Part shown: piece after piece, positions 42,825 to 51,126 of the stretch
Layout of the letters: the number at the start of each line of letters is the position of its first letter
Numbering within the stretch: the stretch's first letter is position 1
Assembly: GCF_025362475.1 (NCBI RefSeq)
Contig: NZ_JANYGH010000053.1
Coordinates: forward strand, 1-52,238
Reading direction: 5' to 3'
Length of the DNA: 52,238 nucleotides
Source: Mucilaginibacter sp.
GTDB lineage: Bacteria > Bacteroidota > Bacteroidia > Sphingobacteriales > Sphingobacteriaceae
Notes under the pieces: generated by a model
What the model was told of the DNA's origin: nothing
Database searches by the model: none
What the model saw: the letters and a program-made list of their open reading frames with translations, nothing else
Position numbers and translations under genes: made by a program

Positions 42825-43190
42825 TTAATTACGCTCATTCTTTCTCAACGCCTCATACTCTTTTATTAGTTTTTTGGTAGCGCGTGCCAGGTAAGCGGTA
42901 ATTAACAAAGTTTTAAGATCATCGGGCGACACCGTTTCCAGGCGTATCAGCATGTATTTGTAGTTAAGGTAATGATCGGTAATGAAAAATGTATGCGGAT
43001 CAACTGCCATCCACTTTTCACGTTCAACGGTGTGTAAGGCAAGCAGTTCATTCTTTAGTTTCACATTGGTGAAAATCTTATTATTTACATAAAATGCAGG
43101 ATCATCAAAACACATCTTCTCGGTAACTCCAGGTAAGGGGAGCAGCATACTGCGCAGAAATTGCATGAAGATAGACATATCTGTTGCCAT
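42825..43190 (-). CDS. MmcQ/YjbR family protein
   Basis: A 121-residue protein with the MmcQ/YjbR double-wing fold pattern: LRSMLLPLPGVTEKMCFDDPAFYVNNKIFTNVKL, then KWMAVDPHTFFITDHYLNYKYMLIRLETVSPDDLKTLLITAYLARATKKL. Members are called DNA-binding on structural grounds only. It is upstream of the TonB receptor on the same strand, with the receptor's own promoter lying within or next to its end region. Confidence 0.85.
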   Translation of the reverse strand: MATDMSIFMQFLRSMLLPLPGVTEKMCFDDPAFYVNNKIFTNVKLKNELLALHTVEREKWMAVDPHTFFITDHYLNYKYMLIRLETVSPDDLKTLLITAYLARATKKLIKEYEALRKNERN

Positions 43191-43308
43191 ATTTAAAGTT
43201 AGTTAAATGTGATTGGTTTTGGATAGTACTATTTAATTTTCATTTATTGCCCCTGTTTTTAACCAACAAAACACGCTGGGATTTATTAAAAAACGCTAAT
43301 TTTCGACC

Positions 43309-43920
43309 ATGCAAAACAACCTCCAGCAAGCATTTGGCAATATTGATATTTATCTGTTCGATCAGTTATTAAAGGGACGGTTTGATAGCTGCAAAACCAT
43401 CCTCGATGCCGGATGTGGCGGTGGGCGCAACCTGGTGTATTTTTTGCAGAACGGATATGGAGTATATGGGGTTGATCAAAGTGAGGCAGCTATTGATGGG
43501 ATAAAACAGTTATCTACTTTATTATCTCCCCAAAATTCTATAGATAATTTTACTGTTGCAGGCGTGGAGGCTTTACCTTACGGCGATGATTTTTTCGACC
43601 TGGTTATATGTAGCGCCGTACTGCACTTTGCACATGATGAGCAACATTTTGATAGTATGGTACGCTCTTTATGGCGGGTGTTAAAGCCGGGTGGCTACCT
43701 GTTTGCAAGGCTGGCATCTGATATCGGTATCGAAGAATTAGTAGTATCAAGAGGTAACAGGCGCTACTTATTACCCGATGGCTCCGAACGTTTCCTGGTA
43801 AATGAGGATACCCTGTTGCACTATACACGTGAATTGAATGGTACGCTTTATGAACCTATAAAAACTACCAATGTGCAAAACCTGCGGTGCATGACCACCT
43901 GGTGTTTGCAAAAACGATAA
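43309..43920 (+). CDS. Class I SAM-dependent methyltransferase
   Basis: A 203-residue methyltransferase. SAM-binding motif I ILDAGCGGGRNL (about 31-42), the acidic end of strand 2 in VYGVDQSEAAI, EALPYGDDFFDLVICSAVLHF (motifs II-III) and LWRVLKPGGYLFARL are present. Substrate unknown; similar to small methyltransferases of the tellurite-resistance or UbiE-like kind. Single gene with word-type sequence downstream. Confidence 0.9.
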   Translation: MQNNLQQAFGNIDIYLFDQLLKGRFDSCKTILDAGCGGGRNLVYFLQNGYGVYGVDQSEAAIDGIKQLSTLLSPQNSIDNFTVAGVEALPYGDDFFDLVICSAVLHFAHDEQHFDSMVRSLWRVLKPGGYLFARLASDIGIEELVVSRGNRRYLLPDGSERFLVNEDTLLHYTRELNGTLYEPIKTTNVQNLRCMTTWCLQKR

Positions 43921-44156
43921 TCCTCCTATTTCTTTCTTTCATGCTGATTGAAGTATCTACTTGCCGATCTGCATATCTGTTGTGCATGGTTTTATAATGG
44001 ATGCTTCGCTAAGCCTTGGATTAATAAGAGGTTTTTTTATTCTCCAAATCCGTCAACACAAATATTTTTCTCCAATAAAAAAAAGTGACTATATTCACAT
44101 TTTCAAAACTGGTGTTAATCTTACACTTATTATAAACCAAATTATTGCTGTTCAGT

Positions 44157-46571
44157 ATGTTTAAACAATTACCCGCCTTAAATAAAAGAATAAAACAATC
44201 GATTGCGATAATGTTTTTATTGGCAGGAGGTATAGCAACTCTCCCTGCAAATGCTACCATTAAATCATTTAAAAAAGGGGCCGATGGTGTTACCTTTTCC
44301 TTAGATAAAGGCTTGATGAAAGTGCTTGTACGCAGGGCCGACATTATTGAGGTAAAGTATACCATTTTTGATGCCTTTGAAACCAGGCCGTCGCTGGTGG
44401 TAGTTAACAGTTGGAAAACGCCAACTGCGTACCAGGTTGCCGAAACCAAAACTGAGGTAGTAATTACAACGGCGAAATTAAAGATAAAGGTAGATAAAGG
44501 TACCAATGCCATTACCTATACCACTTTAAAAGGGGAACTTATTACCGGTGAGGATACTGAAAACAAAACCATAACCCCGGCAACTATCGCCGGTATCAGC
44601 ACCTATAATGTAAGTACGCAGTTTACTTCGCCACAAAACGAGGCATTATACGGTTTAGGCTGTCACCCGCTTGATTCTTTATCCATCAATTATAAGGGCC
44701 GAAACCAGGAGTTGCTTATAAAATATCTTACAGGCGCTATCCCTGTATTGCTCTCAACCAAAGGGTATGGCTTACTTTGGGATAATTATTCAGCATCTAA
44801 TTTTTACGGTGGCGAAGCAAACAATACTAAATTTAAGTATGTATCTGAAAGCGGTAAGCAAGTTGATTACCTCTTTTTTTACGGACCAACTTTTGATCAT
44901 ATCATTGATCTTTATCGCACGGCAAGCGGTCGTGCCCCGATGTTTGGTAAATGGGCTTTCGGTCTTTTCCAATCCCAGGATAGGTACATGAGCGAGAAAG
45001 AGATCATTGGCGTAAAAGACAATTACCGCAACAACCATATTCCGGTTGATGTTATTGTGCAGGACTGGTATTATTGGGATCCCTTGCCAATTGGTTCGCA
45101 CGTGATGAAACCCGAGCGTTACCCACATCCGCAGCAAATGGTTGATGAATTGCACCAGGCAAATATTCATGCCATGATATCAATATGGCCGGTATTTGGC
45201 AAAGGCACGCCAAATTATGATGCATTGGAAAAAATGGGTGGATTAACAGATATTACCTGGGATAATGTGGTTACCCACACTTTTGATACTTATTACGATG
45301 CCCATAATCCAAAAGCCCGCGAGCTTTACTGGGATCAGGCGCGCGATAGCCTGGTGAAGCGCTATGGTTTTGATGCCTGGTGGATTGACCAGTGCGAGCC
45401 GGATAACGGTGCTTTGCAGGATGCACGCCGCCAAAGCAACTTCAGCATTGGTAAGGGGATTGATTATTTTAACACCTATTCTTTACAACATACCAAGGGC
45501 GTTTATGAAGGCTGGCGCAGGGATATCCCTAACAAGCGCGCGTTCTTTTTGGTAAGGCAATCTTTCGCCGGCGAGCAGCGTAATGCGTCAACCTTATGGT
45601 CGGGCGATATTGAATGTACATTTAAGGATTTCAAGAACCAGGTACCACAGGGTATAAATGCCTGTGCATCGGGCCTGGCCTACTGGACATCTGATATTGG
45701 CGGTTACCACTTTCATTGGAAAGCTGCCGATTGGTCGCAGCCAGATAAACGCGAGCTGTTTACCCGTTGGTTCCAGTTTGGTGCTTTTAGCCCTATCTTC
45801 CGGATCCACGGCAAAGGCGAACGTGCTTTGTTTAGCTCAAACTGGGATGCCAATACCAAAGCCATACTGCTTAATTTTGATAAACTGCGTTACCGCCTGA
45901 TGCCATATATTTACTCATTGGCCGGCCGTACAACTACCGAAAACTATACCATGATGCGCGCCCTGACTTTCGATTTCAGGAACGATGACAAAGTTTATAG
46001 CATACCAGATCAATACATGTTTGGTAATGCATTTATGGTGAACCCGGTTACAGAGCAGCTATACACATCGGCCGATGCGGATAAAAAAGCCAAAGCCCGC
46101 CAGGTTTATTTGCCGGCAGGCACCAAATGGTACAATTTCTGGAATGGCGAAGTATTGGATGGCGGACAAACCATTAGTGCCGCAGCCCCAATTGAAATTT
46201 TGCCTTTATATGTAAAAGCAGGCTCTATTATCCCGATGGGTCCACATATGGAATATGCTACCGAGAAACCTGCCAATAATATCGAACTAAGAATATATCC
46301 CGGAGCTGATGGAACATTTAAGTTTTACGAGGATGAGAACGATAATTATAACTACGAAAAAGGTCAGTTTTCAACCTTCACCTTCAACTGGAATGATAAA
46401 ACCCGTAAGCTTACGATATCAGATACCAAAGGTCATTTCCCGGGCATGCTGAAAAGCCGCACCTTCAATATCGTGATGGTGAAAGGTGCACACGGATCTG
46501 ATGTTGAGGTAACAGCTAAGGCCGATAAAGTAGTTAAATATGCGGGTAAAGCTTTAGTGATTAACATGTAA
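44157..46571 (+). CDS. Glycoside hydrolase family 31 (alpha-xylosidase/alpha-glucosidase-like)
   Basis: An 804-residue exported enzyme from ATG 44157 with a signal peptide (RIKQSIAIMFLLAGGIATLPANA). The N-terminal beta-sandwich is followed by the catalytic barrel: DVIVQDWYYW, then nucleophile Asp411 in DAWWIDQCEPDNG and acid/base Asp484 in LWSGDIECTF, with the C-terminal beta domains (KWYNFWNGEVLDGGQTI, FKFYEDENDNYNYEKG). The WWIDQCEP and LWSGD pattern is nearest to alpha-xylosidases and related exo-acting enzymes, but substrate needs testing. It lacks neighbours of a polysaccharide utilisation locus (no SusC/SusD pair). Confidence 0.92.
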   Translation: MFKQLPALNKRIKQSIAIMFLLAGGIATLPANATIKSFKKGADGVTFSLDKGLMKVLVRRADIIEVKYTIFDAFETRPSLVVVNSWKTPTAYQVAETKTEVVITTAKLKIKVDKGTNAITYTTLKGELITGEDTENKTITPATIAGISTYNVSTQFTSPQNEALYGLGCHPLDSLSINYKGRNQELLIKYLTGAIPVLLSTKGYGLLWDNYSASNFYGGEANNTKFKYVSESGKQVDYLFFYGPTFDHIIDLYRTASGRAPMFGKWAFGLFQSQDRYMSEKEIIGVKDNYRNNHIPVDVIVQDWYYWDPLPIGSHVMKPERYPHPQQMVDELHQANIHAMISIWPVFGKGTPNYDALEKMGGLTDITWDNVVTHTFDTYYDAHNPKARELYWDQARDSLVKRYGFDAWWIDQCEPDNGALQDARRQSNFSIGKGIDYFNTYSLQHTKGVYEGWRRDIPNKRAFFLVRQSFAGEQRNASTLWSGDIECTFKDFKNQVPQGINACASGLAYWTSDIGGYHFHWKAADWSQPDKRELFTRWFQFGAFSPIFRIHGKGERALFSSNWDANTKAILLNFDKLRYRLMPYIYSLAGRTTTENYTMMRALTFDFRNDDKVYSIPDQYMFGNAFMVNPVTEQLYTSADADKKAKARQVYLPAGTKWYNFWNGEVLDGGQTISAAAPIEILPLYVKAGSIIPMGPHMEYATEKPANNIELRIYPGADGTFKFYEDENDNYNYEKGQFSTFTFNWNDKTRKLTISDTKGHFPGMLKSRTFNIVMVKGAHGSDVEVTAKADKVVKYAGKALVINM

Positions 46572-46597
46572 TCATTATCTTTCCGAACAAATATTTA

Positions 46598-46627
46598 CCT
46601 CAGCCCGCAATAATATGCGGGCTGAGG
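46598..46627 (+). terminator. Hairpin terminator after the GH31 gene
   Basis: cctcagcccgca pairs perfectly with tgcgggctgagg around 6 bases, followed by a short T-rich stretch. Confidence 0.75.
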
Positions 46628-46663
46628 TTTGATTAAACCTTTTATAATTTAAAGTATTAAAAA

Positions 46664-48838
46664 TTGAATTCCTTAAAACCGGTATCACTATTAAAATTCT
46701 TATTGCTGCTGGTTTTATGTTTTTTTTATTTTTCTTCATCGGCCCAAAAAAAGAATGATGGGTATCAATACCACATCCGCCGGGCTGCATCGGCCATAAC
46801 TATTGATGGCATTGTGGATGATGCCTGGCTTAAGGCCGATTCTGCCAGTAATTTTTTTATGGTTACACCCATGGATACCAGCCTGGCAAAAGTGCATACC
46901 GAGGTACGCATGACCTTTGATAACAATAACCTATACATCATTGCAGTATGCTACACCGCGGGGCCGGGCCAATACATGGTTGAGTCGCTTAAACGCGATT
47001 TTAATTTTGTTAAAAACGATAATTTCATTTTCTTTCTTGATCCCTTTGATGCACGTACAGATGGCTTCAGCTTTGGAGCCAATGCCGCAGGTGCGCAATG
47101 GGACGGCACCATGTATGAAGGTGGTAAGGTTGACCTGAGCTGGGACAACAAATGGACCTCGGTAGTGAAAAACTATCCGGATAGGTGGGTATTTGAAGCC
47201 GCTATACCATTTAAAAGTATTCGCTATAAAAAAGGAGTGGGCCTATGGGGCATCAACTTTAGCAGAAACGATTTGGTAACTACGGAAAAATCGAGCTGGG
47301 CGCCTGTGCCAAGGCAATTTCCTACTGCATCACTGGCATACACCGGCTCATTAGTTTGGGACGAATTGCCACCAGATGCGGGCACAAATATTTCTATTAT
47401 TCCGTATGCACTTGGTGGGATAGCTAAAGATTATACCGCTAAAACCAAAACAGATTGGCGAAAGGATTTTGGTGGTGACGCCAAGATTGGACTGACATCA
47501 TCTTTAAACCTGGACCTTACTGTAAACCCTGATTTTTCGCAGGTTGATGTAGATCAACAGGTAATTAACCTGAACCGGTATGAGTTGTTTTTTCCGGAGA
47601 AGCGCCAGTTTTTTTTAGAGAACGGTGACCTGTTTGGCAATTTCGGCTATGCCGATATTCGTCCGTTCTTTTCACGGCGCATCGGGTTAAATGCACCCAT
47701 AAGGTTTGGAACAAGACTCACGGGTAAAATTGACAGAGACTGGCGTGTAGGGTTAATGGATATACAAACCGGCGAAGCGAGTGACGCATCACAGCCGGCG
47801 CAAAACTATGGTGTGCTTACCCTGCAACGCAGGATGTTTGGACGATCAAACATAGCGTTTATGTTCATTAATAAAGATGCAACCGGTACAGCAACTCCCG
47901 GAACTGCGTATAACCGAAATGTAGGGATGGAGTACAACCTGGCATCCCCGAGTAATTTATGGACAGGTAAGCTGCTTGGGCTAAAATCCTTTACGCCCGG
48001 CGTAAAGGGCCATGATATAGTAGGGGCCGCTCACCTCCAATATTTAAGTAAATACTGGACGCTTTATTTGCAGGATGAGTACGTTGGTAAAAACTATACT
48101 GCAGGGGTTGGCTACGTGCCGCGCGTTGGGTATAATAAAATTAGTCCGTTGATATTGCATAACTTTTTCCCAAAAAGTGGTGATGTGCTAAGTCATGGGA
48201 TACAATTAACCAGCAATTATTATTTTAACGAAAACCTTAAGCGTACAGATAATGAAAGCAACCTAACCTATTTGATGACCCTGCGCAACAGGAATACTTT
48301 TTCGGTATCGGGTATTGATACTTATATAAAATTGCTGGTGCCTTTTGATCCTACAAACACAGGTAAAACGCCGCTTCCCATAGGTTCAGAACATCATTGG
48401 AAAACGCTTGATGTGCAGTTTGTATCCAAGCCGCAGGCTTTATTCACTTATTTAATTGATGCCTTGCATGGTGGATATTATTTAAATGGTAACCGTACAA
48501 GTATTACGGGCCAACTGGGCTACCGGTTTCAGCCTTACGTAAACCTGGCTGTAAACAGTTCATACATCAACCTTAGGCTGCCACAACCTTATGGCAACAC
48601 CGATTTTTGGCTGATTGGTCCGAAGGCGGATATCACCCTAAGTAATACGCTTTACTTTACTACCTATGTACAATACAACGGGCAGGTTAAAAACATGAAC
48701 ACTAATATAAGGCTGCAATGGCGGTACAAGCCTGCCTCAGATTTGTTTATTGTTTATGGCGATAATTCAATACCATCGCCTTACACTATTAAAAACAGGC
48801 AGTTGGTTATTAAATGGACCTATTGGTGTAATTTGTAA
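46664..48838 (+). CDS. DUF5916 outer-membrane protein with CBM9-like domain
   Basis: A 724-residue protein starting at TTG 46664, with a signal peptide (LLKFLLLLVLCFFYFSSSAQ). Residues about 40-230 form a CBM9-like beta-sandwich (AITIDGIVDDAWLKADSASNF, VRMTFDNNNLYIIAVC, DNFIFFLDPFDARTDGF, WVFEAAIPFKSIRY). DUF5916 follows (LTVNPDFSQVDVDQQVINLNRYELFFPEKRQFFLENGDLF), and the rest is a strand-rich barrel ending in an aromatic strand (LVIKWTYWCNL). The family is common in Bacteroidota next to glycan or metal uptake genes; its function is unsettled. It follows GH31 after a terminator, so is probably a separate unit. Confidence 0.9.
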   Translation: MNSLKPVSLLKFLLLLVLCFFYFSSSAQKKNDGYQYHIRRAASAITIDGIVDDAWLKADSASNFFMVTPMDTSLAKVHTEVRMTFDNNNLYIIAVCYTAGPGQYMVESLKRDFNFVKNDNFIFFLDPFDARTDGFSFGANAAGAQWDGTMYEGGKVDLSWDNKWTSVVKNYPDRWVFEAAIPFKSIRYKKGVGLWGINFSRNDLVTTEKSSWAPVPRQFPTASLAYTGSLVWDELPPDAGTNISIIPYALGGIAKDYTAKTKTDWRKDFGGDAKIGLTSSLNLDLTVNPDFSQVDVDQQVINLNRYELFFPEKRQFFLENGDLFGNFGYADIRPFFSRRIGLNAPIRFGTRLTGKIDRDWRVGLMDIQTGEASDASQPAQNYGVLTLQRRMFGRSNIAFMFINKDATGTATPGTAYNRNVGMEYNLASPSNLWTGKLLGLKSFTPGVKGHDIVGAAHLQYLSKYWTLYLQDEYVGKNYTAGVGYVPRVGYNKISPLILHNFFPKSGDVLSHGIQLTSNYYFNENLKRTDNESNLTYLMTLRNRNTFSVSGIDTYIKLLVPFDPTNTGKTPLPIGSEHHWKTLDVQFVSKPQALFTYLIDALHGGYYLNGNRTSITGQLGYRFQPYVNLAVNSSYINLRLPQPYGNTDFWLIGPKADITLSNTLYFTTYVQYNGQVKNMNTNIRLQWRYKPASDLFIVYGDNSIPSPYTIKNRQLVIKWTYWCNL

Positions 48839-48919
48839 AACTGATGACCCGTTGCTGAGGAAACAAGATTCAGACTGAACATATTACAGGATTTTTCAAC
48901 CACGCACCCAATTAACCAT

Positions 48920-49714
48920 TCACTCCCCTTTCCCACACAGCATCGAAAAATAAATGGTTTCGCCGCTGTTAAACTTATTGTAAATATTTGAGCCGGGAAC
49001 GCCCACAAAATCATTAATAGGTTTACGAAAGGGCTTAAGTACAATTTTTTTTATCATCGCCTCTTTGTAGGGTGCGCTCAATTCCATAGCCTGCAACACA
49101 TTGGGTGTAATATCCTGTTCGGTTATAACCTGTAAGCCGCACTCTGTTAACTGCGCCGGCCGTTTTGGATAGTGTACACGGCCCATGAAATCAGCATATA
49201 AAAAAAAACCTCCGGGCTTAAGGGTGCGTGTCACTTCTTTAAAAAAATTCCCGCGGTTACCATAGCAGTGTGATGATTCTAGGTTAACAATAATATCAAA
49301 GCTATTATCATCAAACGGCAGGCTTTCGGCATTGCCAGCCACGAAATTTAAATTTGGCTGCTGATAGGTTTGCTTGCAAAAGCTAATCACGTTTTCAGAA
49401 AAATCAAGCCCGGTAATTGTTTTAGGCTGATAGGCCAGCATGAGCTCGCAACCACCACCACGCCCGCAACCAACTTCAAGCATGTTTTTACCGGCGAGCT
49501 GGGCCTTGCCAAGTAAATGATGGTAAAGGTTTTCGCTTAGTAAATTGAAATCATCGGTTACTTTACCCTGGGTATCTGCAAAGCCATAGTTCATGTACTT
49601 CCAGTTGGTTAGTTTTTTAAACCTGCGGGCTATAAATTCGTAAAATAATTGCCAAAGGCGTAAACTCAATTTTGGAGAAAAATCAACCAGGTTCCGAAAC
49701 AGTTTTGCGACCAT
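48920..49714 (-). CDS. Class I SAM-dependent methyltransferase, PDIM-methyltransferase-like
   Basis: A 264-residue methyltransferase. An N-terminal helical region (LSLRLWQLFYEFIARRF, WKYMNYGF) precedes motif I MLEVGCGRGGGCELM, ITGLDFSENVISFC, AESLPFDDNSFDIIVNLESSHCYG and LKPGGFFLYADF. The N-terminal part and the SSHCYG motif resemble methyltransferases acting on lipid or polyketide chains. Exact substrate unknown. A near-consensus -7 element (TACTTTAG, minus strand) lies just upstream. Confidence 0.88.
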   Translation of the reverse strand: MVAKLFRNLVDFSPKLSLRLWQLFYEFIARRFKKLTNWKYMNYGFADTQGKVTDDFNLLSENLYHHLLGKAQLAGKNMLEVGCGRGGGCELMLAYQPKTITGLDFSENVISFCKQTYQQPNLNFVAGNAESLPFDDNSFDIIVNLESSHCYGNRGNFFKEVTRTLKPGGFFLYADFMGRVHYPKRPAQLTECGLQVITEQDITPNVLQAMELSAPYKEAMIKKIVLKPFRKPINDFVGVPGSNIYNKFNSGETIYFSMLCGKGE

Positions 49715-49784
49715 ATGTATATTTTATGCTAAAGTAATGCATCATACTTAGCAATCAACCGGAAATAAATAAAAGATATATAGC

Positions 49785-50078
49785 TTAATCGTGTACTGCC
49801 AGTAATCGGTTCCACTCGGGATGCCGTTTTAAAAAAGCCAATACATAAACACAAAGAGGCACCAATTTAAGGTGGTTGCTCTCTATATAATTAAATGCCT
49901 TTTCAACAATAGCGGCCGCAACGCCCATACCTTCCAATTCTTCGGGTACTTCGGTATGGATCAGGTAAATCTTATCACCTTTTTGTTTATAATCAATAAA
50001 GGATCGTTTGCCATCAATAATTAGTTCAAAATTATGTAAAGCCTCGTTATTAATAAGTGGAATGTCCTGGTATTTCAT
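49785..50078 (-). CDS. Small GNAT-like N-acetyltransferase (COG2388 type)
   Basis: A 97-residue minimal GNAT domain: FELIIDGKRSFIDYKQKGDKIYLIHTEVPEELEGMGVAAAIVEKAFNYI carries the acetyl-CoA-binding beta4-helix region (EGMGVAAAIVEKA), then LKLVPLCVYVLAFLKRHPEW, the family's typical ending. Such short GNAT-like proteins lack a known substrate. It is transcribed in the same direction as the methyltransferase, 71 bases upstream. Confidence 0.88.
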   Translation of the reverse strand: MKYQDIPLINNEALHNFELIIDGKRSFIDYKQKGDKIYLIHTEVPEELEGMGVAAAIVEKAFNYIESNHLKLVPLCVYVLAFLKRHPEWNRLLAVHD

Positions 50079-50355
50079 GAAATAACAACCGATACTTTTT
50101 TTGATTTTGTATCGAGTCTAAATTAGTAACAAAATTTATAAAGCCAATTAGTTGCAGTATTTTTATGGCGATGTTTATATTCATCAAATAAAAATGATGA
50201 TAATGGATTTGTTAAAGATTTTGGTGAGTGCAAATGCCTGATATTAACTTAGTTGTTTGAGTTTTTAAATTTTAATTAATTTTGATTTGTGCTTCTATTT
50301 TTATAAAATTACATACAGAAACGTCCCTGGTTTCGGCCGCTAATGAAAAACTATT
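50079..50355. other. A+T-rich gap without recognised features
   Basis: The gap between the divergent GNAT gene and the exported-protein gene is strongly A+T-rich; I see no hairpin, repeat or clear -7 element. Promoters for both genes must lie here. Confidence 0.5.
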
Positions 50356-51021
50356 GTGAAGCAATTTAAATGCACCATACTTCAGGCTATGCTTTTACTG
50401 TGCCTTACCAATGCAATGGCACAGGTAAAACAGCCGCGGTATTTGGCCAAACCTAAAAGAAAGCCCGTGCCGGCGCAAACCATTAGCCAGGTTAAGGGAA
50501 GCAAGCAGTTTAATGAGTTTTCGCGGCTTTTGGCCCAGGCCAATGTTACGTTTACTTTTCCTAAAGGTTTTAAAGAAATCCCAGCAGTAAATAATGAAGA
50601 TTTTTCTTTTGATTACGCTATGGAAATTCCCGGTCAGGAGTTTGAGATCTGGTTCCAGGTAAAATCATTAAAGCAAAACTGGCTCAGTTATGAGCGTAAC
50701 CACGAGCAGGAAAACCCGGATTCGTCATACCTTAAAATGGGGAAGGCGCAAGCTGCGGCCTTTACCGGCGAGATGGATAATTTTATACGCGCCATACCTG
50801 CTAATGTACTTGCCCGTTACCGGGCCGATGCAGGTAAATCATACCTGCTTAACCTGCTTGATCTGCCCGAAACAAAGCATTACAAGTACGCCTTGCTTAT
50901 AACGCTGCAGCGCAACCATACAGGCACTATTATGGCCGTATGTTTTACCAACGAAAAAGACCCTGAATTTTTCAAGAATATTGATAAAGCCAGTAATAGT
51001 CTCCAGTTTAAACCCCGGTAA
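50356..51021 (+). CDS. Exported protein of unknown function
   Basis: A 221-residue protein from GTG 50356 with a signal peptide (KQFKCTILQAMLLLCLTNAMAQ, cleavage after Ala-Gln region). The mature part is basic near its start (RYLAKPKRKPVPAQ), then mixed alpha/beta (FPKGFKEIPAVNNEDFSFDYAMEIPGQEFEIWFQVKSL, then HYKYALLITLQRNHTGTIMAVCFTN). No family or catalytic motif is recognised. It precedes parE, which has its own promoter element. Confidence 0.75.
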   Translation: MKQFKCTILQAMLLLCLTNAMAQVKQPRYLAKPKRKPVPAQTISQVKGSKQFNEFSRLLAQANVTFTFPKGFKEIPAVNNEDFSFDYAMEIPGQEFEIWFQVKSLKQNWLSYERNHEQENPDSSYLKMGKAQAAAFTGEMDNFIRAIPANVLARYRADAGKSYLLNLLDLPETKHYKYALLITLQRNHTGTIMAVCFTNEKDPEFFKNIDKASNSLQFKPR

Positions 51022-51073
51022 CATAATGTTAATAAGTTGACAGTTTTGAACGCTCAATTCAAACCCTAAACTA

Positions 51074-51081
51074 TATTTTTG
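51074..51081 (+). promoter_or_regulatory. -7 promoter element of parE
   Basis: TATTTTTG fits TAnnTTTG, 45 bases before ATG 51127. Confidence 0.5.
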
Positions 51082-51126
51082 CACCCGGCGCATATTTGTG
51101 CCTTTTTTAAAAATTCTACTCAATAA

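Noticed and set aside
44157..48838. Polysaccharide utilisation locus around GH31
   Set aside because: No SusC/SusD pair, sensor or further glycosidase; a terminator separates GH31 from the DUF5916 gene.
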